This document shows positions 9,303-17,120 of a stretch of 64,000 nt of DNA, in pieces. The number at the start of each line of letters is the position of its first letter. Position 1 is the first letter of the stretch. The notes below the pieces were generated by a model. The model was not told the DNA's origin. It did no database searches and was given only the letters and a program-made list of their open reading frames with translations. Made by a program: the position numbers and the translations under genes. Source of the stretch: a bacterium (lineage in GTDB: Bacteria; Verrucomicrobiota; Verrucomicrobiia; Verrucomicrobiales; Akkermansiaceae); the NCBI GenBank assembly GCA_018222765.1, contig JAAEZT010000008.1, positions 1 through 64,000 of the forward strand, read 5' to 3'.

Positions 9303-9317
9303 GGGGCCTGTAGCCCC
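9303..9317 (+). other. Small GC hairpin after the lsrF-type gene
   Basis: GGGGC (9303-9307) and GCCCC (9313-9317) form a perfect 5-base stem around CTGTA, just upstream of the terminator hairpin. It may extend the termination structure; no separate role is evident. Confidence 0.35.
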
Positions 9318-9332
9318 GTCGCCAATCTTTCC

Positions 9333-9358
9333 AACCCTGGGCGAAAGCCCGGGGTTTT
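9333..9358 (+). terminator. Rho-independent terminator after the lsrF-type gene
   Basis: AACCCTGGGC (9333-9342) pairs with GCCCGGGGTT (9347-9356), with one G-U wobble, around a GAAA tetraloop. It is followed by a short T-run (9355-9358). It lies inside the four-gene cluster, between the thiolase and the epimerase, so it may limit read-through to the last two genes. The short T-run suggests partial termination. Confidence 0.7.
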
Positions 9359-9399
9359 CCTTCTCCCCCTCCCTCATTCACTCTATCTCTCTTCACACC

Positions 9400-10077
9400 A
9401 TGACCCGCGCCGAAAAAATCGATCTCATCCGTTCCCGCCCGCAACTCTCCGTCGCCACCCTCAGCGCCGACATGGGCAACCAAAACGCTGCCCTCCAAAC
9501 CCTCAAGGAAAACGACGTCAATCTCCTCCACTTCGACGTCATGGATGGTAACATTTGGCCCAACATCACTGTCGGATCACCCTTCGTGGCCGGACTTAAA
9601 ACCGACCTCCTCAAGGACGTCCATCTTCTCATCAACAAGCCCAAACAACACATCGACGCCTTCGCCAATGGGGGAGCCGATCTCATCTCTTTCTCCGTCG
9701 AATACACCGCACACATCAACGACACCCTCGCGCGCATTTCCGCCCACGAAGACATCGTCCGCGGCGTCTCCCTCAACCCCGGCACTTCGCCCAGCTTCAT
9801 CAAAGACTACCTCGATCAAATCGACTACGTCCTCCTCCTCGGCGTCGGCCCATACTCCGGAAAAGAACTCTTCCTCGACGACATCCCTCCCAAAATCAAG
9901 ACCCTCCTCGAGTGGAAACCCGAGCTCCTCATCTGCATCGACGGCGGCGTAAACAAAAACACCATCGCCCAAATTTCGGCCATGAACCCTCACTTCGTGG
10001 TTTCCGGGTCCGCCATCTTCAATAACGAAGACCCCGTCGAAAACCTCGCCTTCTTCAACAACGCAATCAGCGCCTAA
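9400..10077 (+). CDS. Ribulose-/allulose-phosphate 3-epimerase family protein
   Basis: A 225-residue TIM-barrel epimerase. The metal and catalytic residues of the family are all present: HFDVMDG (His and Asp), DVHLLI (His) and CIDGGV (Asp), with VSGSAIF as the C-terminal phosphate-binding loop. The loop usually reading MTVNPGFGGQ in ribulose-phosphate epimerase is replaced by LLGVGPYSGK, which points to a different ketose phosphate, closer to allulose-6-phosphate epimerase (AlsE-like) than to housekeeping Rpe. It probably inverts C3 of a ketopentose or ketohexose phosphate feeding the neighbouring LsrF-type enzyme. It lies 107 bases after lsrF, across a terminator, and 30 bases before the SDR gene. 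Confidence 0.82.
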   Translation: MTRAEKIDLIRSRPQLSVATLSADMGNQNAALQTLKENDVNLLHFDVMDGNIWPNITVGSPFVAGLKTDLLKDVHLLINKPKQHIDAFANGGADLISFSVEYTAHINDTLARISAHEDIVRGVSLNPGTSPSFIKDYLDQIDYVLLLGVGPYSGKELFLDDIPPKIKTLLEWKPELLICIDGGVNKNTIAQISAMNPHFVVSGSAIFNNEDPVENLAFFNNAISA

Positions 10078-10107
10078 ACCTCTCTTAACTCATACCATTT
10101 CAATACC

Positions 10108-10875
10108 ATGTCTGAACAAATTCACGCCGGAAAAGTCGCCATCGTCACTGGAGCCTGCGGAGGAATCGGCCGCGCCACCGCCGAACGCCTTCGCAACGAC
10201 GGAGCCACCGTCGTCGGCCTCGATATCAATCCCGACGTCGTCACCAACCTCACCGGCGAGCGCCTCTCCGGAGCCGTCTGCGACATTACCGATGACGGCG
10301 CCCTCAAAGCCGCCGTTGACAAAACCGTCGCCGAACACGGCGGCCTCGACATTATTGTCGCCAACGCTGGCATCTTTAAATCCGGCGAATACATCGATGC
10401 CGAAGAAGACAGCTGGGATCTCCATCTTCGCATTAACCTCACCGCGACCCAACGCTTCCTCAAATTCTCCATCCCCGCCCTCAAGGAAAGCGATAAGCAG
10501 GCAAGCATCATCATCATCGGCTCACGCAACTACGCCGCTCCCGGACCAGGCGCTTCCGCCTACTCCGTCACCAAGGCCGGCGTGACCCAACTCGCCCGCG
10601 TCGCCGCACTCGAGCTCGCGCCCTTCGGCGTGCGCGTCAATATTCTCCATCCCGATGCCGTCTTCGACACCGAGATTTGGACCGACGAAGCCCTCGAAAA
10701 ATCCGCCAAGCGCTACGGCATGACTGTGCAGGAGTATAAAACTAAAAACCTCCTCAGCACCGAAATCACCTCCCCCGGCGTCGCCGCTCTCGTCAGCACC
10801 GTGGCCGGCCCCGTCTTCTCCGCCACCACCGGCGCCCAGATCCCAATCGACGGCGGAAACGATCGTGTGATTTAA
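10108..10875 (+). CDS. SDR-family NAD(P)-dependent dehydrogenase
   Basis: A 255-residue classical short-chain dehydrogenase/reductase. It has the cofactor loop TGACGGIG (residues 14-21), the NAG motif (IIVANAGIF), an active-site region GSRNYAAPGPGASAYSVTKA with Tyr and Lys of the YxxxK motif, and a C-terminal IPIDGGNDRVI. The Asp ending the second strand (VVGLDINPD) favours NAD(H). The substrate is probably a polyol or sugar derivative processed by the same cluster. Members of this subfamily often oxidise the first intermediate of a catabolic route. The start is well placed, 30 bases behind the epimerase gene. Confidence 0.85.
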   Translation: MSEQIHAGKVAIVTGACGGIGRATAERLRNDGATVVGLDINPDVVTNLTGERLSGAVCDITDDGALKAAVDKTVAEHGGLDIIVANAGIFKSGEYIDAEEDSWDLHLRINLTATQRFLKFSIPALKESDKQASIIIIGSRNYAAPGPGASAYSVTKAGVTQLARVAALELAPFGVRVNILHPDAVFDTEIWTDEALEKSAKRYGMTVQEYKTKNLLSTEITSPGVAALVSTVAGPVFSATTGAQIPIDGGNDRVI

Positions 10876-10882
10876 TCTCTCT

Positions 10883-10894
10883 ACTTAGCTAAGT
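10883..10894. promoter_or_regulatory. 12-base perfect palindrome
   Basis: ACTTAGCTAAGT is fully self-complementary. It lies 8 bases after the SDR stop and about 150 bases before the next gene. It could be an operator for the downstream cytochrome gene; there is no other support. Confidence 0.25.
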
Positions 10895-11044
10895 GGCCGC
10901 ATTGCCATTCGGTAATGGATCGATGAAACGGCAGACCGTGGAAAAGTGCTCGACGAAAATTAAGATCGTCACGAAACAGTATTTCGACAAAAAATTTCCG
11001 TCACTTGATTTTCAAAGTCGGGCACAGCAGGATCAACGTGCCAC

Positions 11045-13606
11045 ATGACCCGTCATTTTTTCGTCGTAATTCTATCATTTCTCACTTCAAGCTTTGCTGG
11101 AGCCAGAGAATCTGACTTCGCGCACTTCCTCGAGCCCGGCTTTCCATTTTGCGAAATCACCGTCGACGCACGGGCTCTGGGTAAGGAATTCCCGAAAGAC
11201 AATCTTATCCCACGCGGATTGGTCGTCCGGGTGGCCGAGGACACCTACCTCGCCTACGACACCGATCTCTGTCGCCTGGCGGTTGCGTGGACCGGCGGAT
11301 TTCTGACTGAGGAAAGCCTCGCGACGATGTCCTATCATCAGGAAAAAAAGAAAAAGGGAGGTGGCCAGAAAAAGCTGCCAACTCCGATCGGTGATCCGAT
11401 CTGTGCGAGTGGCCTTTATCCCGGAGTGCAGCTTGGCATGACACCAAAGTTCCACGACCCCCGCCCGGCAGGAAAAGAACCGAAGGAAATTGGTCGCGGC
11501 GCTTTGCCGAAAGGAATGGTGAGATGGGTTTCCGCCATCGCCATCGGAGATCAGGTGAAATTGCATTACGAAATCGACGAAGTAAAAATCCGCGAAGTCC
11601 CCTCGGCAATAGACGACACGGTCATTCTCCGCCATTTCCGGGTCAGTGAACACCCCAAAAGCCAGCTAACCATCGTCATCGGAACCGGCCACTGTCAGCT
11701 CCTCAACCCGCCCTCGGGTAGCGCAATCAAACAAGAGGGCGGAATCAGCTACCTCACGCTCAGCCGGGCTGACTCACCGCAGGAATTTGCGATCGCGCAG
11801 TCAGCGAAAAAACTAAAAAGCAAAATCTCCGCTCCCCTTAAACTGAACGCGGCCTCCGACCATTGGCCCAAACTCACCAAGACCAAAGGCACGCTCGCAG
11901 CCGACACTGCTGACTATGTCGTCGATACCATCCCCCTTCCGATGAACAATCCCGAGCGACGCAACGTTCGACCTATCGATATCGACTTTGCCGACGGATA
12001 CGCAGTGGTTGTCACTTTCGATGGAGATCTTTGGAAAGTGAGGGGCTTGCAGGGAGACCTGCAAAATATCACCTGGCAACGCATCGCTTGTGGTATGCAG
12101 GAACCCAGCGCAGTGCAAATCAAGGACGGTGAGATTTTCGTCTTCGGACGCAATGGCATTACGAAAATTACACCGGGAAAAGAAGGACTCGTGTATGAAA
12201 ATCACAGTAGCGATTTTTGGCAAAGTGCCGAGACGCGGGATTTTGCGCACAGCTTGTCCATCGATCACAAAGGCAACTTTTTTCTCAGTAAAGGTGGCCA
12301 GCAAAACGACTTTCCCTCCAAGCACAGCGGACGCGTTCTTAAGATCGACGACGATAAAAATGTCAGTGTCTTCGCCAGCGGCTTACGAAATACTTACCTG
12401 ACAACCCGTCCTGGCACTGACGAGATCTACGCCAGCGACCAACAAGGACACTGGGTTCCCGCGACTCCCATCCACCGCATTACGGAAGGTGGCTACTACG
12501 GTTTCCTGCCTGCCGCTCCCTGGGATGTTCCCGAACCAAAAATCACCCCTCCCCTTTGTTGGGTTCCACACACCGTGGCAGGCTCCGGACTCGGCCTCGT
12601 TTGGTCGGACCAAAAACGCTTCGGCCCTCTGAGCGATTCCCTCCTCTACCTCGACTTCAAGAAGCCCGGCATGCTACGCACCTATCTCAATGAACGCGAC
12701 GGGCAGGCCGCCTCCGTCCCCATGGCGAGTAAGTTTGAATTCCCCCTGCTCAAAGGCGCAGTCAATCCGGTCGATGGCCAACTCTATCTCGTCGGTTTCC
12801 AAATCTGGGGATCCAGCTCCAAAGACGTTCGCGGCATGGCGCGTCTTCGCTACACCGAAAAACCCTCGGTTCTCCCGACCCGCATTGTCGCCGGCAAGAA
12901 CGCCATCACAATGGGGTTCGACCAGCCTCTCGATCCGACCAGCTCCAACATTTCCGTCAGACGGTGGAACTACAAACGCAGCGCTAACTATGGCTCGGGG
13001 CACTATCGCCCCGATGGAAAATCAGGCGAAGAACTCCTTCCGATTGGCGGCGTGGAATTTTCTGCTGATCGACGTTCCCTCCTGGTCGCAACGCCAGAAT
13101 TAAAACCAGTCCACCAACTCGCCGTAAGTTACGACCTCAAAACCGCCTCCGGCCAATCCTTCTCCAACGCGGCTTATCTGACGCTCCACAGCACCTCTTC
13201 TCTCAACCTCAAAGAAGAAGGCTTCCCCGACATCGATCTTTCCAAACTCGCTGCGGCGGCGAATAACAAACCAAAAGTCACCGACAAAGCGATCAGGCCC
13301 ACCATTCAACGTGGCTCCGTCGTCTACACCACTATCGGGTGCGCGGCCTGTCACTCAGTTGACGGTTCCTCCAATGGAAGGAGCGGTCCGACTTGGAGAG
13401 GTCTCTACAATTCCAAACGCAAGTTGATGAATGGAAAAACCGTTACAGCCACCACCGAGTATCTCCGTGAATCAATTCTCGATCCCGCAGCCAAAGTCAC
13501 CAAGGGCTACAATCCCAAAGACGTCGGCATGCCATCCTATCGCGGAATTCTCCCCGACTCCGACATCGAGTCGCTCCTCCTCTATATCCAATCGCTTAAG
13601 AAATAA
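11045..13606 (+). CDS. Secreted propeller protein with C-terminal cytochrome c (DUF6797-type)
   Basis: An 853-residue exported protein with signal peptide about 1-19. The N-terminal 220 residues (DFAHFLEPGFPF, then LIPRGLVVRV, and LYPGVQLGMTP later) resemble the DUF6797 region found in PVC heme proteins. Residues about 300-600 form a glucose/sorbosone-dehydrogenase-like beta-propeller (IDIDFADGYAVVVTFDGDLW; HSLSIDHKGNFFLSKG; WVPATPIHRITEGGYYGF). The last 90 residues are a class I cytochrome c with CAACH and a later VGMPSY that can supply the Met ligand. It probably oxidises a sugar in the periplasm and passes electrons to the attached heme. The next gene encodes a related fusion, so the pair may act together. 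Confidence 0.8.
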   Translation: MTRHFFVVILSFLTSSFAGARESDFAHFLEPGFPFCEITVDARALGKEFPKDNLIPRGLVVRVAEDTYLAYDTDLCRLAVAWTGGFLTEESLATMSYHQEKKKKGGGQKKLPTPIGDPICASGLYPGVQLGMTPKFHDPRPAGKEPKEIGRGALPKGMVRWVSAIAIGDQVKLHYEIDEVKIREVPSAIDDTVILRHFRVSEHPKSQLTIVIGTGHCQLLNPPSGSAIKQEGGISYLTLSRADSPQEFAIAQSAKKLKSKISAPLKLNAASDHWPKLTKTKGTLAADTADYVVDTIPLPMNNPERRNVRPIDIDFADGYAVVVTFDGDLWKVRGLQGDLQNITWQRIACGMQEPSAVQIKDGEIFVFGRNGITKITPGKEGLVYENHSSDFWQSAETRDFAHSLSIDHKGNFFLSKGGQQNDFPSKHSGRVLKIDDDKNVSVFASGLRNTYLTTRPGTDEIYASDQQGHWVPATPIHRITEGGYYGFLPAAPWDVPEPKITPPLCWVPHTVAGSGLGLVWSDQKRFGPLSDSLLYLDFKKPGMLRTYLNERDGQAASVPMASKFEFPLLKGAVNPVDGQLYLVGFQIWGSSSKDVRGMARLRYTEKPSVLPTRIVAGKNAITMGFDQPLDPTSSNISVRRWNYKRSANYGSGHYRPDGKSGEELLPIGGVEFSADRRSLLVATPELKPVHQLAVSYDLKTASGQSFSNAAYLTLHSTSSLNLKEEGFPDIDLSKLAAAANNKPKVTDKAIRPTIQRGSVVYTTIGCAACHSVDGSSNGRSGPTWRGLYNSKRKLMNGKTVTATTEYLRESILDPAAKVTKGYNPKDVGMPSYRGILPDSDIESLLLYIQSLKK

Positions 13607-13669
13607 TAGCGGTTCGGTCAGCGTAGCACTGATTGAAAATTCGCTGATCCACTTTCGAAACTCTCTTTC

Positions 13670-16600
13670 ATGAAACGCCCTTTCTCCTACCTCATCCTCT
13701 CTTCTCTTCTTCTACAATCACTCAGCGCCGAGAAGCCTGATCCCAAGTCACTGGAATTCACGAAATGGACGCCCGACTTTCCGGTTCCCGACCCGGTTGC
13801 CATTTCCTTCGACAACCAGGGCCGGGCTTACGTTACGCAGACCCAACGGCGCAAAGCCAACGACCTCGATATCCGCCAAAACCGCGACTGGATTTCCGCC
13901 GACCTCAGTTTTGAATCCCCCGACGATAAGCGGGCCTTCTACCATCAGAAGTTCGTTTCCAAAAACAGCGACGCCAACAAACGTCGCGTCAAAGATTACA
14001 ATAAGGACGGCAAGCACGACTTGGCAGATCTCAAATTTCTCACCGAAAGAATCCACCTCATTGAGGACACCGATGGGAACGGTCTCGCCGATAAGACTTC
14101 CATCTACGCCGAAGATTTCACCGACGAAATCGGTGGGATCGCCGCAGGCGTTCTTCATCACGAAGGTGACGTTTATACCACCATCGTCCCCGATGTTTGG
14201 AAACTGAGAGACACCGACAAAGATGGAAAGGCCGACACCCGAGAATCCATCGCCTACGGATTCGGCGCCCATCTCGCCTATGCCGGTCACGACATGCACG
14301 GCCTCACCGTCGGTCCTGACGGACGTATCTACTGGACCGTCGGCGACAAGGGCCTCGGCGCGACCTCGAAAGAAGGTCTTCATTTCAAATACCCCAACCA
14401 CGGAGCCCTGCTCCGCTGTGATCCCGACGGTTCGAACTTTGAGGTCTACGCCCGCGGCCTCCGCAACGTGCAAGAAATCGCCTTCGATCAATTCGGCAAT
14501 ATCTTTGGAGTCGACAACGACTCGGATCGCCCTGGTGAGAAGGAACGCTTTATCTACATCGTCCGGCACATGGACGCGGGCTGGCGCTCCAACTGGCAGT
14601 ATCGCAATGGCGTTTACAATCCCTGGATGGATGAAAACCTCAGCGTCCCCTATCAGAGGGGACAACCCGCTTACATCACTCCGGCAATCTCACTTTACAA
14701 TAATGGACCCGCTGGGATGGCCTTCAATCCAGGCACTGCTCTGAACGAAGAATGGAAAAATTACTTCTTCCACACCAGCGCGCCCAACGGCCAACACTGG
14801 GGCTTTCAGGTCGAACAAAACGGCGCATCCTTCAAGATGGTCAACGATATGAAGATCACTAGCGGTGTCCCCATCGTTGGCATCAACTTTGGACCTGATG
14901 GTGCGCTCTATGGAGTCGACTGGGGCGGCGGCTATCCCCTCAACAATAAAGGTGCCGTCTGGAAATGGGATGTCGCCAAAAAGCATCCTCTTCGCGAAGA
15001 AACCGCCGGGAAACTCCGCTCTGATTTTTCCAAAGTTTCCGCAGACTCGCTCGTCAACAATCTAGGCCATACCGACCAACGAGTCCGCCTCAAAGCCCAG
15101 TTCGAATTGGTCAAACGCAAGCTCCGCGATGACCTCGAAAGCGCTGCAAAAAAGGGTAGCCAACTCACGAGAATCCATGCCACTTGGGGAATTGGCCAAC
15201 TCAATCGCCAAGCGAAGTCACCTGACTTCAAATTCCTCCTCGGCCTCCTCAATGACTCGGATATCGAAATCCAAACTCAAATCGTCAAAACCATAGGCGA
15301 TCACTTCGGCACCCAGCTCGCCCTTCATTTAGCCCCGACTCCTTCCTCCGAGGTATCTCCTCTCACCCCGGCCCTGAGACCCTTCCTAAAATCCTCCTCG
15401 GCCCGACTCAAGTTCCACGCCGCGATTGCGCTCGGGAATATTGGAAGCCCCCTCGAAGCTGACTCCATTCTTGACCTTCTCGGACAGGCCGCCGAAGACA
15501 AAACCTATCTTCGCCACGCTGCCATCGTGCTCGCCACCGGATGTATTTCCGACGCTGATCTTGTTTCTCTTGCGAAGCACAAATCCCAGCTAGCTCAAAA
15601 AATCGCCGTCGTGGCCCTGCGCCGCCGCGGCTCTGCTGAAGTTGGTGAGTTTTTAAATTCTCCTCTCGAGCACGTCGCTGCCGAGGCCGCCCGCGCGATC
15701 CACGATGACTGGACCATTCCCGAAGCAATGCCCGTTCTGGCCGCATCCCTGGCCACTACTTCATGGATCAACAATGAATCTCTCATTCGCCGCGCTATCA
15801 ATGCCAACTTCCATCTTGGCACACCCGAAACGGCACAATGCGTCGCAACTTTCGCTGCCCGCACCGATGTTTCCGAACCGCTCCGACTAGAAGCGCTCGA
15901 TGCCCTCGCAAAATGGTCGGAACCAGCAAAACTCGACCGCGTGGTCGGTCGCTATCGTCCGCTCGAGAAACGAAAGCCAGCCATTGTCAGGAATGCCATC
16001 ACCACTCAACTCAAAAAGCTCCTCACCGACAAAAGTCAAAACATCCAGAGCCAAAGCATGAGCCTCGCCCGCTCCTTGTCGGTCCAAATCCCCGGCGAAG
16101 CTCTCATTGCGGTCGCACAAAATGATTTTTCTCTCCCCAAACTTCGAGTCGAAGCTCTCCGCGGACTCAGCGCTCAAAACCATCCCGAATTGGAAACCCA
16201 ACTCACCGCCGCACTGAAGGTGCCTAAAGTGGAAATCCGTATCGTCGCCCTCGATCTTCTCAGTCAGAAAAACAAAGAAGCCGCCTTCAAAGTCACCAAG
16301 ATTCTCCTGCGAAACGAGAAAGCTTCACTCGCCGAAAAACAAGCCGCGATTTCCCACCTCGCCAGAGCGCTTGCTTCCCCAAAAAGCGACGAACTTCTGA
16401 ACACCTACCTCTCCAAATTCAAATCCATCCCCGCCGGACTTCATCTCGACTTTGCCGAAGCCGCCGTAGCCCGGAAGTTAAAAGCCCCTTCGCCCGACTT
16501 CGCCCACACTCTTCATGGTGGCAATGTCGAACGCGGAGCCGATCTCTTCATCAACCACCTCGCCGCCCAATGTGTCCGTTGTCACAAGATCAAGAATGGC

Positions 16601-16942
16601 AAAGGGAGCGACATCGGGCCCAACCTCAAATCCATCGGTCGCCAAAAAGACCGCGCCTATCTTTTGGAAGCACTGGTAGAACCACAGAAAGTCATTGCCA
16701 AAGGCTACGGTGCCATTTCCCTCACACTCAACGACGGCAGCACCGTCGCCGGAAGCTACCGCAGCGAGAAAGATGGCATCATCGAAATCCGCGACGCCAA
16801 TAACAAGGCCACCAAAGTCAAATCAACCGACGTCAAAGAGCGCAGCGAAGTTATTTCCACCATGCCTCCCATCGGCCTCATCCTCACCAAACGAGAGGTC
16901 CGCGACCTCATCGAATACCTCGCCTCCCTGAAGGCGAAATAG
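13670..16942 (+). CDS. PVC-type propeller-HEAT-cytochrome c protein
   Basis: A 1090-residue exported protein with signal peptide 1-20. Residues about 30-440 are the membrane-bound dehydrogenase-type beta-propeller (TIGR02604-like), recognised by DPVAISFDNQGRAYVTQTQR, HGLTVGPDGRIYWTVGDKG and GLRNVQEIAFDQFGN. A calcium-type insert with DYNKDGKHDLADL and DTDGNGLADKT lies near 110-145. Residues about 450-930 are alpha-helical HEAT-like repeats. The C-terminus is the Pirellula/Verrucomicrobium heme domain (TIGR02603-like) with CVRCH near 967 and DIGPNLKSIG. It is a likely periplasmic sugar oxidase or electron carrier. It lies 63 bases after the DUF6797-type gene, on the same strand. Confidence 0.85.
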   Translation: MKRPFSYLILSSLLLQSLSAEKPDPKSLEFTKWTPDFPVPDPVAISFDNQGRAYVTQTQRRKANDLDIRQNRDWISADLSFESPDDKRAFYHQKFVSKNSDANKRRVKDYNKDGKHDLADLKFLTERIHLIEDTDGNGLADKTSIYAEDFTDEIGGIAAGVLHHEGDVYTTIVPDVWKLRDTDKDGKADTRESIAYGFGAHLAYAGHDMHGLTVGPDGRIYWTVGDKGLGATSKEGLHFKYPNHGALLRCDPDGSNFEVYARGLRNVQEIAFDQFGNIFGVDNDSDRPGEKERFIYIVRHMDAGWRSNWQYRNGVYNPWMDENLSVPYQRGQPAYITPAISLYNNGPAGMAFNPGTALNEEWKNYFFHTSAPNGQHWGFQVEQNGASFKMVNDMKITSGVPIVGINFGPDGALYGVDWGGGYPLNNKGAVWKWDVAKKHPLREETAGKLRSDFSKVSADSLVNNLGHTDQRVRLKAQFELVKRKLRDDLESAAKKGSQLTRIHATWGIGQLNRQAKSPDFKFLLGLLNDSDIEIQTQIVKTIGDHFGTQLALHLAPTPSSEVSPLTPALRPFLKSSSARLKFHAAIALGNIGSPLEADSILDLLGQAAEDKTYLRHAAIVLATGCISDADLVSLAKHKSQLAQKIAVVALRRRGSAEVGEFLNSPLEHVAAEAARAIHDDWTIPEAMPVLAASLATTSWINNESLIRRAINANFHLGTPETAQCVATFAARTDVSEPLRLEALDALAKWSEPAKLDRVVGRYRPLEKRKPAIVRNAITTQLKKLLTDKSQNIQSQSMSLARSLSVQIPGEALIAVAQNDFSLPKLRVEALRGLSAQNHPELETQLTAALKVPKVEIRIVALDLLSQKNKEAAFKVTKILLRNEKASLAEKQAAISHLARALASPKSDELLNTYLSKFKSIPAGLHLDFAEAAVARKLKAPSPDFAHTLHGGNVERGADLFINHLAAQCVRCHKIKNGKGSDIGPNLKSIGRQKDRAYLLEALVEPQKVIAKGYGAISLTLNDGSTVAGSYRSEKDGIIEIRDANNKATKVKSTDVKERSEVISTMPPIGLILTKREVRDLIEYLASLKAK

Positions 16943-17080
16943 AGTCAGGTTTGTGGTTTGCGGAATAAGAGAAATCAAAGTTCTCTCTGTAGACTCGATC
17001 ACGATGGCGCCGTTCACCGTTTTTGAATTCTCTCCCCTCATCAGGAAAACTCTGCTATTCAGGGGGGTCACGATAATCAT

Positions 17081-17100
17081 TTGACCGCCTGGTCGGTTTA
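17081..17100. promoter_or_regulatory. Possible TetR-type operator over a -35 element
   Basis: TTGACCGCCTGGTCGGTTTA contains ACCG...CGGT and GACC...GGTC half-sites with 10 of 14 symmetric positions, similar to operators bound by several TetR-family repressors. Its first six bases also fit a -35 box. It ends 20 bases before the glycosidase start. No TetR gene is in the window, so this is a weak pattern-based call. Confidence 0.3.
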
Positions 17101-17120
17101 TGCAATTTTATGCACCTAGT

